Source: Eisenbergiella intestinigallinarum
Lineage (GTDB): Bacteria; Bacillota; Clostridia; Lachnospirales; Lachnospiraceae
Assembly (NCBI GenBank): GCA_019120115.1
Contig: DWVS01000376.1
Span: 1 to 6,766, forward strand
Direction: 5' to 3'
Length of the DNA: 6,766 bases
Part shown: one piece after another, positions 1-5,833 of the stretch
Numbering within the stretch: the stretch's first letter is position 1
How the letters are laid out: every line of letters begins with the position of its first letter
Made by a program: the position numbers and the translations under genes
Notes under the pieces: model-generated
What the model was told of the DNA's origin: nothing
What the model saw: only the letters and a program-made list of their open reading frames with translations
Databases searched by the model: none

Positions 1-1482
1 CAGAACAAGGTGGAAGAAGCGAAAAAGGAGCTGAAGCGCCTCATTGACAAATATCACGTTTCCCTGATTTCCGTAGGAAACGGAACCGCTTCCCGGGAAT
101 CCGAGCAGGTGATTGTGGAACTGATCAAGGAGCTTTCCACACCCGTGCAGTATGTGATCGTAAATGAAGCGGGCGCTTCCGTGTATTCGGCGAGCAAGCT
201 CGCCACAGAGGAATTTCCCAATTTTGACGTGGGGCAGAGGAGCGCCGCCTCCATCGCGAGACGCCTGCAGGACCCGCTGGCGGAGCTGGTAAAAATCGAT
301 CCCAAGTCCATCGGCGTGGGTCAGTACCAGCACGACATGAACCAGAAAAAGCTGTCGGAAGCGCTGGAGGGCGTGGTGGAGAACTGCGTGAACCGGGTGG
401 GCGTGGATCTGAACACGGCCTCCGCATCCCTGTTGGAATACATTTCAGGAATCACGAAGACCATCGCAAAAAATATTGTGGAATACAGAGAAGCCAACGG
501 CAGGTTCACCAACCGGAAACAGCTTCTCAAGGTGCCCAAGCTGGGCCCGAAGGCTTTTGAACAGTGTGCCGGCTTCCTGCGCATTCAGGACGGGGAAAAT
601 CCTCTGGACGCCACCAGCGTGCATCCGGAATCTTATGAGGCGACCATGAAGCTTCTGGACCGACTGGGCATGACGTTTGATGATGTGAAGAAGCTGCAGG
701 CGCAGGCGGCCGCAGCGAAGAAGAACGGAAAGAGCGGCTTACGGACGGCGGCCGGAGCAGGCGGCGGAACCGATGCGAAGGGCGCAGCCTCCGGCGGAAC
801 CGGCAATGCCGCAGGACAGGGAGGCAGAGGAACCGCACAGAACGGCTCTGACAGAAAGGGCAGCCGGATGGTGATCCGCAACACGAACACCGCCATGGGC
901 CGGGCTCTCGCAGCGGCCATGGGAGGCATTTCTCTGGAAGAAGGCGGACAGAACGCGAAGAAGCAGGCGGCGCGGCAGGATGCCGGAAATCAGGCGAAAA
1001 CGCAGACGGAGCAGTCCGGGCATGGACCGGAAAACGCTTCCGGACTCTCCGCTTCCGGCCTGGAGCGAAGAGTCGGAGATAAGGCGAAGCTGGCGCAGGA
1101 GCTTGGCATCGGGGAGATCACTCTGACGGATATCTTAAAAGAGCTGGAGAAGCCCGCAAGAGATCCCAGAGAGGATATGCCCGCCCCGATCTTAAGAAGT
1201 GACGTGCTGGATATGAAGGATTTAAAGCCCGGCATGATCCTGAAGGGAACCGTGAGGAACGTCATCGATTTCGGCGCTTTCGTGGATATCGGCGTGCATC
1301 AGGACGGCCTGGTCCACATTTCTCAGATCACCGACCGCTTCATTAAGCATCCGCTGGAGGCGGTCAGCGTGGGAGACGTGGTGGACGTGAAGGTTCTGGA
1401 TGTGGATGTGGCGAAGAAGCGGATCTCCCTTACCATGCGCCTGGATCAGGAGGCGAAGCCGAAGGACAGACAGAAAAAGTGA
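1..1482 (+). CDS. tex: Tex family RNA-binding transcriptional accessory protein, 5'-partial
   Basis: This is the C-terminal part of Tex, a cytoplasmic nucleic-acid-binding protein linked to transcription. The frame is open from base 1, so the GTG at position 10 is not the true start and the N-terminal half lies outside the window. Domains in order, counting from codon 1: the end of the YqgF/RNase H-like domain (SVGNGTASRESEQ near 24-36, NEAGASVYSASKLA near 55-68), the DPLAELVKIDPKSIGVGQYQHD segment typical of Tex (about 91-112), a helix-hairpin-helix pair (NRVGVDLNTAS to FLRIQD, about 131-197), and a C-terminal S1 domain (about 405-480; GTVRNVIDFGAFVDIG, DGLVHISQI, KRISLTMRL). Between the second HhH and the LTDILKELEKPARDPRE segment lies an unusual insert of about 120 residues (roughly 234-353), rich in Ala, Gly, Gln, Lys and Arg. 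The family call is firm; the insert's role is unknown. Confidence 0.96.
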   Translation, partial: QNKVEEAKKELKRLIDKYHVSLISVGNGTASRESEQVIVELIKELSTPVQYVIVNEAGASVYSASKLATEEFPNFDVGQRSAASIARRLQDPLAELVKIDPKSIGVGQYQHDMNQKKLSEALEGVVENCVNRVGVDLNTASASLLEYISGITKTIAKNIVEYREANGRFTNRKQLLKVPKLGPKAFEQCAGFLRIQDGENPLDATSVHPESYEATMKLLDRLGMTFDDVKKLQAQAAAAKKNGKSGLRTAAGAGGGTDAKGAASGGTGNAAGQGGRGTAQNGSDRKGSRMVIRNTNTAMGRALAAAMGGISLEEGGQNAKKQAARQDAGNQAKTQTEQSGHGPENASGLSASGLERRVGDKAKLAQELGIGEITLTDILKELEKPARDPREDMPAPILRSDVLDMKDLKPGMILKGTVRNVIDFGAFVDIGVHQDGLVHISQITDRFIKHPLEAVSVGDVVDVKVLDVDVAKKRISLTMRLDQEAKPKDRQKK

Positions 1483-1527
1483 GAAGGGAAGCGCCGCTGA
1501 GACAGGAAAGGGATATGGAAAAGGAGC

Positions 1528-1562
1528 AATCGGATAGGGGAAGGAACTTCCTCTATCCGATT
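1528..1562 (+). terminator. Long hairpin after tex, possible terminator
   Basis: Bases 1528-1543 pair with 1547-1562 to give a 16-bp stem with one G-U pair and a GAA loop, beginning 46 bases after the tex stop. It is well placed to end the tex transcript or protect its 3' end. Only a C-interrupted T stretch follows (TCGCG after the stem), so it is not a classic intrinsic terminator. On the other strand a CTCCTTTT stretch follows at a short distance, so either orientation is imperfect. Confidence 0.6.
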
Positions 1563-1677
1563 TCGCGATACGCACAGCTTATGACATGCCGCTCGCTGTA
1601 CTTGCCCGGCAGAAGGAGCCTTCTTCAATATTTTGCACGGAGAAAGCCGGTACTGACGGAGAAACAAAATTGTGCGG

Positions 1678-1707
1678 TTGAAGGGGAGCTGGATTCCGGG
1701 GTATAGT
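1678..1707 (+). promoter_or_regulatory. Candidate sigma-A promoter for the GH105-regulator pair
   Basis: TTGAAG at 1678-1683 and TATAGT at 1702-1707 are separated by 18 bases. The -10 matches consensus at five of six positions and the -35 at four. The predicted start near 1714 would leave a leader of about 45 bases before the GH105 start. The spacer is GC-rich and there is no extended -10, so strength is uncertain. Confidence 0.42.
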
Positions 1708-1745
1708 AGAAACAGGAAAAACAGAACCGGGGATGAACCGGAAAA

Positions 1746-1752
1746 GGGAGGG
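1746..1752 (+). promoter_or_regulatory. Ribosome binding site that sets the GH105 start
   Basis: GGGAGGG lies 7 bases before the ATG at 1760. The in-frame ATG at 1733 has only a GGGG tract immediately before it, too close to serve. This favours the 1760 start and removes nine residues from the longest reading. Confidence 0.75.
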
Positions 1753-1759
1753 TTTCAGT

Positions 1760-2779
1760 ATGGCAAAAACGGAAAAAGAGCTCTGCGCACTGATGGAACG
1801 GGTGAACGATTACTGGATCGGGCAGAATCCGGAAACGGGGGACTGCGCCTGGGAGCGGGCCGCTTATTTTCTGGGGAATATGGCGGCGTACGAGATTCTG
1901 AAAAAACCGGAATATCTGGAATATGCCGTCCGGTGGGCAGAAAACAACGGCTGGAATTTTTACAGAAATCCGCAGGATCAGGCGACCAACGCGGATGATT
2001 TAAGCTGCGGGGAGACCTATCTGGACCTGATGGAAAAATACGGCGTAAAGGGCAGCATGGAGCATATCAGAAAAACCATGGAATGGACGGCGCAGGATCC
2101 GCAGAATGATTACTGGTGGTGGATAGACGCCATCTACATGGCCCTTCATTTTTACAATCGTGCGGGACTCTGCCTGAAGGAGGAAAAATTGTTCGATAAG
2201 GCGTACCGGCTGTTTCTGAATACGAAAAAAGAACGGGGCCTGTATGACGAACAGGAGGGTCTGTGGTTCCGGGATGAAAACTATCTTCCGGACCGGGCGC
2301 GGACGGCGGACGGGAAAAAGGTATTCTGGTCCCGGGGAAACGGCTGGGTATTCGCCGGTCTTGCCAGGACGCTCGAGATCCTTCCGGAGGAGCACGCTTA
2401 TTACAGGGAATATGAACAGACCTTTCGCAGGATGGCTCAGGCTCTGCGAAGCTGCCAGCAGGAAGATGGCTTCTGGCATACGAGCCTCCTTTCTCCGCAG
2501 GAGTTTGACATGCCGGAAACCTCCGGAACGGTGCTCAATGTGCTTGGCATGCTGATGGGAATCCGGTTGGGGATCCTGCCGGAGGATTACAGGGACTGCG
2601 CCATAAGGGGATTTGATGCCCTGGTGAGGGAAGCGGTGCAGGAGGATGGAAGGATCGCCTGGGTGCAGACGGTCGCGGCGGCTCCGGGCCCGGTGAGAAA
2701 GGAGTGTACGAATGATTATGCGGTGGGAACCTTCCTTCTGGTATGCCGGGAACTGATTTATGAAATGCGGGCGGAATGA
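1760..2779 (+). CDS. GH105/GH88-family unsaturated uronyl hydrolase (YteR-like)
   Basis: The 339-residue protein belongs to the (alpha/alpha)6-barrel GH88/GH105 hydrolases, which remove the 4,5-unsaturated uronic acid from the non-reducing end of oligosaccharides made by polysaccharide lyases. Motifs seen: NADD at 77-80, a Trp-rich segment YWWWIDAIYM with Asp123, WSRGNGW at 190-196 (a family hallmark), PETSGT at 252-257, and DYAVGTFLL near 319-327. Asp123 sits where I recall the catalytic Asp143 of B. subtilis YteR; alignment should confirm this. The length is near the usual 340-375 residues. There is no signal peptide, so it acts in the cytoplasm on imported sugars. A good ribosome site supports the 1760 start. 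The stop overlaps the regulator start as ATGA, implying co-transcription. The substrate is most likely an unsaturated galacturonyl-rhamnose disaccharide (inference); other GH105 substrates, such as products from ulvan or arabinogalactan, remain possible. Confidence 0.93.
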   Translation: MAKTEKELCALMERVNDYWIGQNPETGDCAWERAAYFLGNMAAYEILKKPEYLEYAVRWAENNGWNFYRNPQDQATNADDLSCGETYLDLMEKYGVKGSMEHIRKTMEWTAQDPQNDYWWWIDAIYMALHFYNRAGLCLKEEKLFDKAYRLFLNTKKERGLYDEQEGLWFRDENYLPDRARTADGKKVFWSRGNGWVFAGLARTLEILPEEHAYYREYEQTFRRMAQALRSCQQEDGFWHTSLLSPQEFDMPETSGTVLNVLGMLMGIRLGILPEDYRDCAIRGFDALVREAVQEDGRIAWVQTVAAAPGPVRKECTNDYAVGTFLLVCRELIYEMRAE

Positions 2780-4623
2780 TGAAAAGAAAAAGATATCGGT
2801 ATCTGTACCGGCTGACCCTCATCATTTTTCTGATGCTTGCTCTTCCTGTCATTCTGATTACCTGGTTTTTCTGGAATCGTTCCTTTGAAGAGATGCGAAA
2901 AGGGAATGAAGCCTATTATGAAAAGATGACGGAGTCCTTCATGAACGGCTTCAACAGGGAGCTGACGGAGCTGAAGGATCACGCGTCCCGGCTGAGTGTG
3001 GGCAGCAGGAAGACGGACAGTGCTTTTTTCCGGGGAGAGGAAAGCTTTCAGGAGAACGCCTACTGGTATTATGAGGCGGTGGAGGAGCTGAAGGAGAATG
3101 CCAATTTCGACATCAGCGACTGGGGGATCTATTATTATGGAATAGACAGCGTGATCACCAGAAGCGGAAACCGGTCTTTGAAGCAGTATGTGGAAAACAC
3201 GCTGCTTCAGGATGGAGGAGACGCTGAGCAGGCGATGCATTTTTTCTCCGAAGGGAACTACCGGCAGATGAAGATGGTGTTCGCGACGACGAACACCGCG
3301 GACAGCCATGAGGGAAAAATGCTGGCGGGCTACTGCACCACCCTGGGAAGCGGCGGAGACAAAGCCCTGATCTTCTATGTGATCGACCCGCAGAATTATA
3401 AGGATCTGTGGAATGTGGGCTATGATGAGGAGGGCGTATACTTTTATGTGTTAAACAGCCTGACGGATCAGGTTTTCCTCGCCTTTGGGGATGCGGCCGG
3501 GGCAGAGGAACTCAGACTGGAAGAAAACGAGAGAACGACGCACGGGATCAGGCAGAAGGTGCTGTATCAAAGCAGCAACAGCCTGCTGCCCCTTTCCTTT
3601 GCCGTGTATGTGACGGAAGACTCGCTGCAGAATAATATCACGGAGTTTTATCAGAATATGCGTCTGCTGTCCGTGTTTCTGGTGCTGTTTCTCCTGGCGT
3701 TGTGCGTGGCGGCCCTGTATATGGAATACCGTCCGGTGCACCGGCTGCTTGCGGGAATGGAGAATTATGAGGAGTATGAGGGAGGAGAGTTCGAGACGAT
3801 CCAGAACGCTCTGCATGACAGGAGCGTGAAGATTCAGGAACAGGAAATGCTCGTCCTGGACCTTCTTGTCAGCCATCTGCTTTACGGCGTCCCGGTGTCT
3901 GCCGGAAAGCTGGAACGCCTGGTGGCGGGAGCGCCCGCGACCGGTTACTGCGTCTATCTTCTGGAGGGACATGTGCTTTTGAGCAGCGAGGCGTCGCAGT
4001 TTGCGAAAGAGGCGGAAAAACAGTTTTCCGCGAGGCTGTTCGTAACCGACCTGCAGGAGGAAGATCAGAACGTCATCATCGCCTTTCTGAAAGAAGCGAA
4101 TGCCGGGGAGCTGGAGGTATGGATGGAAGGAAGGTTCCGGGAGAGGTTTGTTTCGGATTATTCCTTTTATCCGGGAAAGGTGGTGGAATCTCCCGATGAG
4201 ATCCGCTCCAGCTATCTGTACTGCTGTGAAAAAAAGAAGGAACGGGAGACGAAGCTGACTCTGGAATTGGAGGATCAGAAGGCGCAGCAGTCCAGGAAAG
4301 AGCAGCAGAAAAAGAAGAGGGACGAGATCCTTGCCTATCTGGAAGCCCATTACAGGGATACGGATCTCAGCCAGACCCAGGTGGCGGACGCCTTTCAGAT
4401 TTCCAGCTATACCTTGAGCAGGATGTTTAAAAGTCAGGTGGGAATCGGCTTTACGGAATACGTGAACGCGAAGCGCCTGGATTACGCGAAGGAGCTGCTG
4501 CTGACAACCTCTTACTCCATCCGGGAGATTTCCATCCTGTCGGGCTTTGGCAACGACAACTATTTTTCCAGAATTTTTAAAGCGTCAACTGGCGTTTCCC
4601 CGACCCGGTTCCGGGAGGGATAA
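2776..4623 (+). CDS. Membrane-anchored AraC-family transcriptional regulator with extracellular sensor (YtdP/YesS-like)
   Basis: The 615-residue protein has a basic N-terminus, a first membrane helix (about 13-33), an extracellular region of about 260 residues (34-296) as in Cache-type sensor regulators, and a second helix (about 297-316). The segment MEYRPVHRLL follows the second helix, as in YtdP/YesS-type regulators. A cytoplasmic linker domain (about 320-480) and a charged, probably helical stretch (483-515) lead to a C-terminal AraC DNA-binding domain: first helix-turn-helix near 531-552, second near 579-602, ending in the signature RIFKASTGVSPTRFRE. It likely senses an extracellular sugar and activates nearby importer genes. 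It is shorter than the roughly 760-residue Bacillus relatives as I recall them. The tandem ATGs at 2776 and 2779 are both possible starts; 2776 gives a 4-base ATGA overlap with the hydrolase. The upstream GGGCGG is a weak ribosome site, so translational coupling is likely. No receiver or kinase domain is seen, so it works as a one-component system. Confidence 0.93.
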   Translation: MMKRKRYRYLYRLTLIIFLMLALPVILITWFFWNRSFEEMRKGNEAYYEKMTESFMNGFNRELTELKDHASRLSVGSRKTDSAFFRGEESFQENAYWYYEAVEELKENANFDISDWGIYYYGIDSVITRSGNRSLKQYVENTLLQDGGDAEQAMHFFSEGNYRQMKMVFATTNTADSHEGKMLAGYCTTLGSGGDKALIFYVIDPQNYKDLWNVGYDEEGVYFYVLNSLTDQVFLAFGDAAGAEELRLEENERTTHGIRQKVLYQSSNSLLPLSFAVYVTEDSLQNNITEFYQNMRLLSVFLVLFLLALCVAALYMEYRPVHRLLAGMENYEEYEGGEFETIQNALHDRSVKIQEQEMLVLDLLVSHLLYGVPVSAGKLERLVAGAPATGYCVYLLEGHVLLSSEASQFAKEAEKQFSARLFVTDLQEEDQNVIIAFLKEANAGELEVWMEGRFRERFVSDYSFYPGKVVESPDEIRSSYLYCCEKKKERETKLTLELEDQKAQQSRKEQQKKKRDEILAYLEAHYRDTDLSQTQVADAFQISSYTLSRMFKSQVGIGFTEYVNAKRLDYAKELLLTTSYSIREISILSGFGNDNYFSRIFKASTGVSPTRFREG

Positions 4624-4631
4624 GATTGACA

Positions 4632-4653
4632 GCCTGCTTCAGAAGCGGCAGGC
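4632..4653 (+). repeat. Inverted repeat just after the regulator stop
   Basis: GCCTGC at 4632-4637 pairs with GCAGGC at 4648-4653, with a T-G wobble inside. An alternative small fold uses CTTC/GAAG within the same bases. It begins eight bases after the TAA and immediately precedes the stronger terminator hairpin, forming a tandem hairpin block. It may shield the 3' end or aid termination. Confidence 0.5.
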
Positions 4654-4656
4654 GGC

Positions 4657-4701
4657 GGCTTCCGGCTGCAGAACGATGCGGCCGGAGGCCTTTTCTTTTT
4701 T
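4657..4701 (+). terminator. Rho-independent terminator after the regulator gene
   Basis: Bases 4657-4670 pair with 4677-4690 to form a 14-bp GC-rich stem with two G-U pairs and a six-base loop (GAACGA). A T-rich run, TTTTCTTTTTT, follows at 4691-4701. This is a textbook intrinsic terminator. It separates the GH105-regulator transcript from the transporter operon, which has its own promoter. Confidence 0.92.
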
Positions 4702-4719
4702 ATAGGATGCGTGACAAAA

Positions 4720-4769
4720 TGCATAAAAATCCGCTTCAAAATTTTGCTTTCGATACAAAGTGCATGAAA
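4720..4769 (+). promoter_or_regulatory. Direct-repeat pair TGCATRAAA, candidate AraC-type operator
   Basis: TGCATAAAA at 4720-4728 and TGCATGAAA at 4761-4769 are direct repeats 41 bases apart, close to four DNA turns, so on about the same helix face. The second ends 16 bases before the -35 box. AraC-family activators often bind direct repeats in this position, and such a regulator is encoded just upstream. The assignment is inference from placement. Confidence 0.4.
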
Positions 4770-4785
4770 TGGCAAAAAAGTATTC

Positions 4786-4814
4786 TTGAACAGAAGAAAT
4801 ATGCACAATATAAT
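4786..4814 (+). promoter_or_regulatory. Sigma-A promoter of the importer operon
   Basis: TTGAAC at 4786-4791 and a perfect TATAAT at 4809-4814 are separated by an optimal 17 bases. Transcription should start near 4821, giving a leader of about 56 bases. The -35 deviates from TTGACA in its last two bases, which fits a promoter that an activator can boost. An ATGCA/TGCAT inverted repeat (4801-4805, 4815-4819) brackets the -10. Confidence 0.8.
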
Positions 4815-4861
4815 TGCATTAACGAGAACGGAATTATACAAAATCACAAAATGAAAATCGC

Positions 4862-4869
4862 AAAAGGAG
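4862..4869 (+). promoter_or_regulatory. Ribosome binding site of the first permease
   Basis: AAAAGGAG ends 7 bases before the ATG at 4877 and 10 bases before the ATG at 4880. Spacing favours the first of the two tandem ATGs. Confidence 0.75.
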
Positions 4870-4876
4870 ATGGTGG

Positions 4877-5812
4877 ATGATGAAAAAGAAAAAACGAACG
4901 GTTTCCTCAAACGTCAGTTTGAAGAACCGGATCTGGAAAAACAGGCAGTATTATCTGCTGATCCTGCCTGCCGTGATCTATGTGCTGATCTTCTGCTACG
5001 CGCCGATGTACGGCCTGCAGATCGCGTTTAAGGATTATAAGGTTTCCCTGGGGATTCTGGGAAGCCGGTGGGTGGGCTTCCGGAATTTTACGGATTTCTT
5101 CAACGGATATTATTTCTGGAATCTGATCCGCAATACCTTCGCCCTGTCCCTGTACACGCTGTTTGTGGGGTTCCCGGTGCCGATCCTTGTGGCGCTGGTT
5201 GTCAACGAGCTGAGCGGAGGATTTAAGCGGGTGACGCAGACCGTGCTGTACGCGCCGCACTTTATTTCCACCGTGGTTATCGTGGGTATGATTACCATAT
5301 TGTTTTCCCCTTCCATGGGGGTGGTCAATACGGTTCTGAACGCGCTGGGGATGGACAGCGTGTACTTCCTTGGGGATCCGAAATATTTCAGGCACCTGTA
5401 TGTGTGGTCCGGCGTGTGGCAGGATATGGGGTGGGGAGCCATCATCTACATCGCGGCGCTTTCCGGGATCGATCCGTGTCTGCATGAGGCGGCGTCCATC
5501 GACGGCGCGTCCCGGCTCCAGAGGATCCTTCATATTAACATTCCGGGCATCCTTCCCACGATCATCATCATGCTGATCCTGCAGATCGGCAATATCGCCT
5601 CCGTGGGCTATGAAAAGGTATATCTGCTTCAGAACGATCTGAACATGGAGGTGGCGGAGGTGATCTCCACCTACGTGTATAAACGGGGTATCGTCAATAC
5701 GAGCTACAGCTTTTCCACGGCGGTGGGACTTTTCAACAACGTGGTCAATGTGGTCATGCTGCTGATCGCCAACGCGATTTCCAGAAAATACAGCGAAACG
5801 AGTCTCTTTTAA
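4877..5812 (+). CDS. Carbohydrate ABC transporter permease, LplB/YteP type
   Basis: This 311-residue inner-membrane subunit of an importer belongs to the MalF-like group typified by LplB and YteP of Bacillus. Seen features: a very basic N-terminus (MMKKKKR), a first membrane helix near 25-45 followed by the hallmark PMYGLQIAFKDY (43-54), further helices near 87-110, 122-145, 172-196, 225-247 and 285-305, and the EAA loop EAASIDGASRLQRILHINIP at 204-223, which docks to the ATPase. Length is normal for the family. It has its own promoter and leader and is followed after 21 bases by the second permease, so the two form a heterodimeric channel. Relatives carry oligosaccharides; with a GH105 hydrolase next door, an unsaturated uronic oligosaccharide is the best guess. 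No ATPase gene is in the window; such systems often share one MsmX-type ATPase. Confidence 0.95.
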   Translation: MMKKKKRTVSSNVSLKNRIWKNRQYYLLILPAVIYVLIFCYAPMYGLQIAFKDYKVSLGILGSRWVGFRNFTDFFNGYYFWNLIRNTFALSLYTLFVGFPVPILVALVVNELSGGFKRVTQTVLYAPHFISTVVIVGMITILFSPSMGVVNTVLNALGMDSVYFLGDPKYFRHLYVWSGVWQDMGWGAIIYIAALSGIDPCLHEAASIDGASRLQRILHINIPGILPTIIIMLILQIGNIASVGYEKVYLLQNDLNMEVAEVISTYVYKRGIVNTSYSFSTAVGLFNNVVNVVMLLIANAISRKYSETSLF

Positions 5813-5821
5813 GGCGGAAGG

Positions 5822-5826
5822 GGAGG
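5822..5826 (+). promoter_or_regulatory. Ribosome binding site of the second permease
   Basis: GGAGG lies 7 bases before the ATG at 5834, within the 21-base gap between the permease genes. It fixes the start of the second permease. Confidence 0.75.
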
Positions 5827-5833
5827 AAAGAAA

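Larger units (their letters stand above)
1483..1759. other. Intergenic region between tex and the GH105 gene
   Basis: This 277-base gap holds a long hairpin (1528-1562), two weaker inverted repeats (TGCCG 1587-1591 with CGGCA 1607-1611; the near-palindrome AGAAGG-AG-CCTTCT at 1611-1624), a candidate promoter (1678-1707) and the ribosome binding site of the next gene. An open frame overlapping the tex stop at 1479 could give 75 residues, but it lacks a Shine-Dalgarno site and recognisable motifs and runs through the hairpin, so I do not call it. Confidence 0.7.
4702..4876 (+). promoter_or_regulatory. AT-rich control region upstream of the importer operon
   Basis: This stretch is much richer in A and T than the coding DNA around it. 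It contains repeated TGCAT motifs (4720-4724, 4761-4765, 4815-4819, and ATGCA at 4719-4723 and 4801-4805), a perfect 10-base palindrome CAAAATTTTG at 4737-4746, a strong promoter and the leader of the first permease gene. A frame open from 4626 gives 84 residues but begins inside the terminator block and has no credible ribosome site, so I read the region as non-coding. Confidence 0.7.

Noticed and set aside
1479..1706. 75-residue open frame overlapping the tex stop by GTGA
   Set aside because: It has no Shine-Dalgarno site, runs through the 1528-1562 hairpin, and has an Arg-rich composition without recognisable motifs.
1733..1759. Upstream ATG giving a nine-residue longer hydrolase
   Set aside because: Only GGGG immediately precedes it, whereas the ATG at 1760 has a well-spaced GGGAGGG. 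The extra residues are not part of the family core.
3451..4350. 299-residue open frame on the minus strand
   Set aside because: It lies opposite the regulator, whose + strand reading has intact domains. The minus translation shows no family features.
4726..4865. Possible catabolite-response (cre) sites such as TGAAAATCGCAAAA near 4852 and the CCGCTTC stretch near 4731
   Set aside because: Neither fits the TGNAANCGNWNNCA spacing; the first has one base too many and the second lacks the outer TG and CA.
4626..4880. 84-residue open frame in the importer control region
   Set aside because: It begins in the hairpin block and crosses the terminator and the TATAAT promoter. Composition matches non-coding AT-rich DNA.
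2776..4903. Similar gene starts: ATGATGAAAAGAAAAA at the regulator and ATGATGAAAAAGAAAAAA at the first permease
   Set aside because: Both encode the basic cytoplasmic N-terminus that precedes a first membrane helix (positive-inside rule), so chance and topology explain the likeness.
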